Shown piece by piece: positions 37,454-37,500 of a stretch of 37,500 bases of DNA. Where the stretch lies: NCBI GenBank assembly GCA_002070055.1, contig MWCM01000013.1, positions 1 to 37,500 of the forward strand. The letters are read 5' to 3'. The stretch is from a bacterium ADurb.Bin212 (lineage in GTDB: Bacteria > Patescibacteriota > UBA1384 > XYA2-FULL-43-10). The position numbers were made by a program, and so were the translations under genes. Numbering within the stretch: the stretch's first letter is position 1; the number at the start of each line of letters is the position of its first letter. The notes beneath the pieces were generated by a model. It saw nothing but the letters and a program-made list of their open reading frames with translations. It searched no databases and was not told the origin of the DNA.

Positions 37454-37500
37454 ATGATTATTGATGAAGCAAAAATTACAATTAAAGCTGGTGACGGCGG
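37454..37500 (+). CDS. obg: Obg/CgtA GTPase, 5' end only
   Basis: Only the first 15 codons are inside the window: 'MIIDEAKITIKAGDGG' is the start of the Obg fold (family pattern F-x-D-x-A-x-I-x-V-x-A-G-D-G-G). Obg is an essential ribosome-associated GTPase. No Shine-Dalgarno is seen in the 20 bases before the ATG. A CTCCC...GGGAG inverted repeat followed by TTTTT (37405-37446) could end the preceding transcript. Confidence 0.8.
   Translation, partial: MIIDEAKITIKAGDG

Overview
The window looks like the chromosome of a Patescibacteria (Candidate Phyla Radiation) bacterium. It is AT-rich with tightly packed genes, many of which start inside or a few bases after the previous stop. It carries families often met in these genomes (DUF4012, DUF5661, DUF5679, cohesin/dockerin surface proteins, a VKOR-type thioredoxin). 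TGA is a normal stop, for example in the ATGA overlaps, which argues against the UGA=Gly lineages. TTG starts are common. The exact phylum cannot be fixed from this sequence alone.

Layout. (1) 23-6994, minus strand: seven co-directional genes. In transcription order they are two membrane-anchored cohesin-fold proteins, a DUF916-like membrane protein, a secreted dockerin protein, a giant F-type ATP synthase c-subunit homologue, subunit b and subunit delta. The rest of the F1 genes would lie off the left edge. (2) 7108-9868, plus: a membrane-anchored extracytoplasmic protein, a Nudix hydrolase and an HELGH metalloprotease-like protein, then a terminator and an unassigned structured intergenic region. 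(3) 10139-12249, minus: isoprenoid genes (Idi, polyprenyl diphosphate synthase) with YjbQ. (4) 12369-15399, plus: SemiSWEET, a UbiA-like protein, an orphan histidine kinase and a small LiaF-like protein. (5) 15439-20330: housekeeping and transport genes, mostly minus (DEDDy exonuclease, AMMECR1 on plus, TsaC, DUF5661, YdjM, an ABC-2 exporter). (6) 20462-27316, plus: UppP, a VKOR-type thioredoxin, a DUF5679 zinc ribbon and a glycan locus (sugar-phosphate transferase, GT4, DUF4012). (7) 27431-37500, plus: gyrB, gyrA, infB, cdaA, cdaR, a LysM-CHAP cell-wall hydrolase and the start of obg.

The most unusual feature is in region 1. The c-subunit homologue keeps the hairpin and the R-N-P loop that touches F1. 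It has no Asp or Glu in either membrane helix, so the ion-carrying carboxylate is missing. It is also fused behind a signal peptide to about 550 residues of Ig-like domains, which the known c topology would place outside the cell. No subunit a gene lies upstream of it; cohesin and dockerin surface genes occupy that side. My hypothesis is that an F1-type ATPase here may be coupled to an extracellular protein assembly instead of, or in addition to, ion transport. The missing carboxylate and the fusion are read directly from sequence. The function is inference.

Other links: Idi, the prenyl synthase, the UbiA-like protein and UppP all handle polyprenyl chains. UppP recycles the lipid carrier on which the sugar-phosphate transferase and GT4 would act. 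CdaA and CdaR form the usual c-di-AMP pair and sit next to a wall hydrolase. No tRNA, rRNA, CRISPR array, insertion sequence or prophage gene was found.
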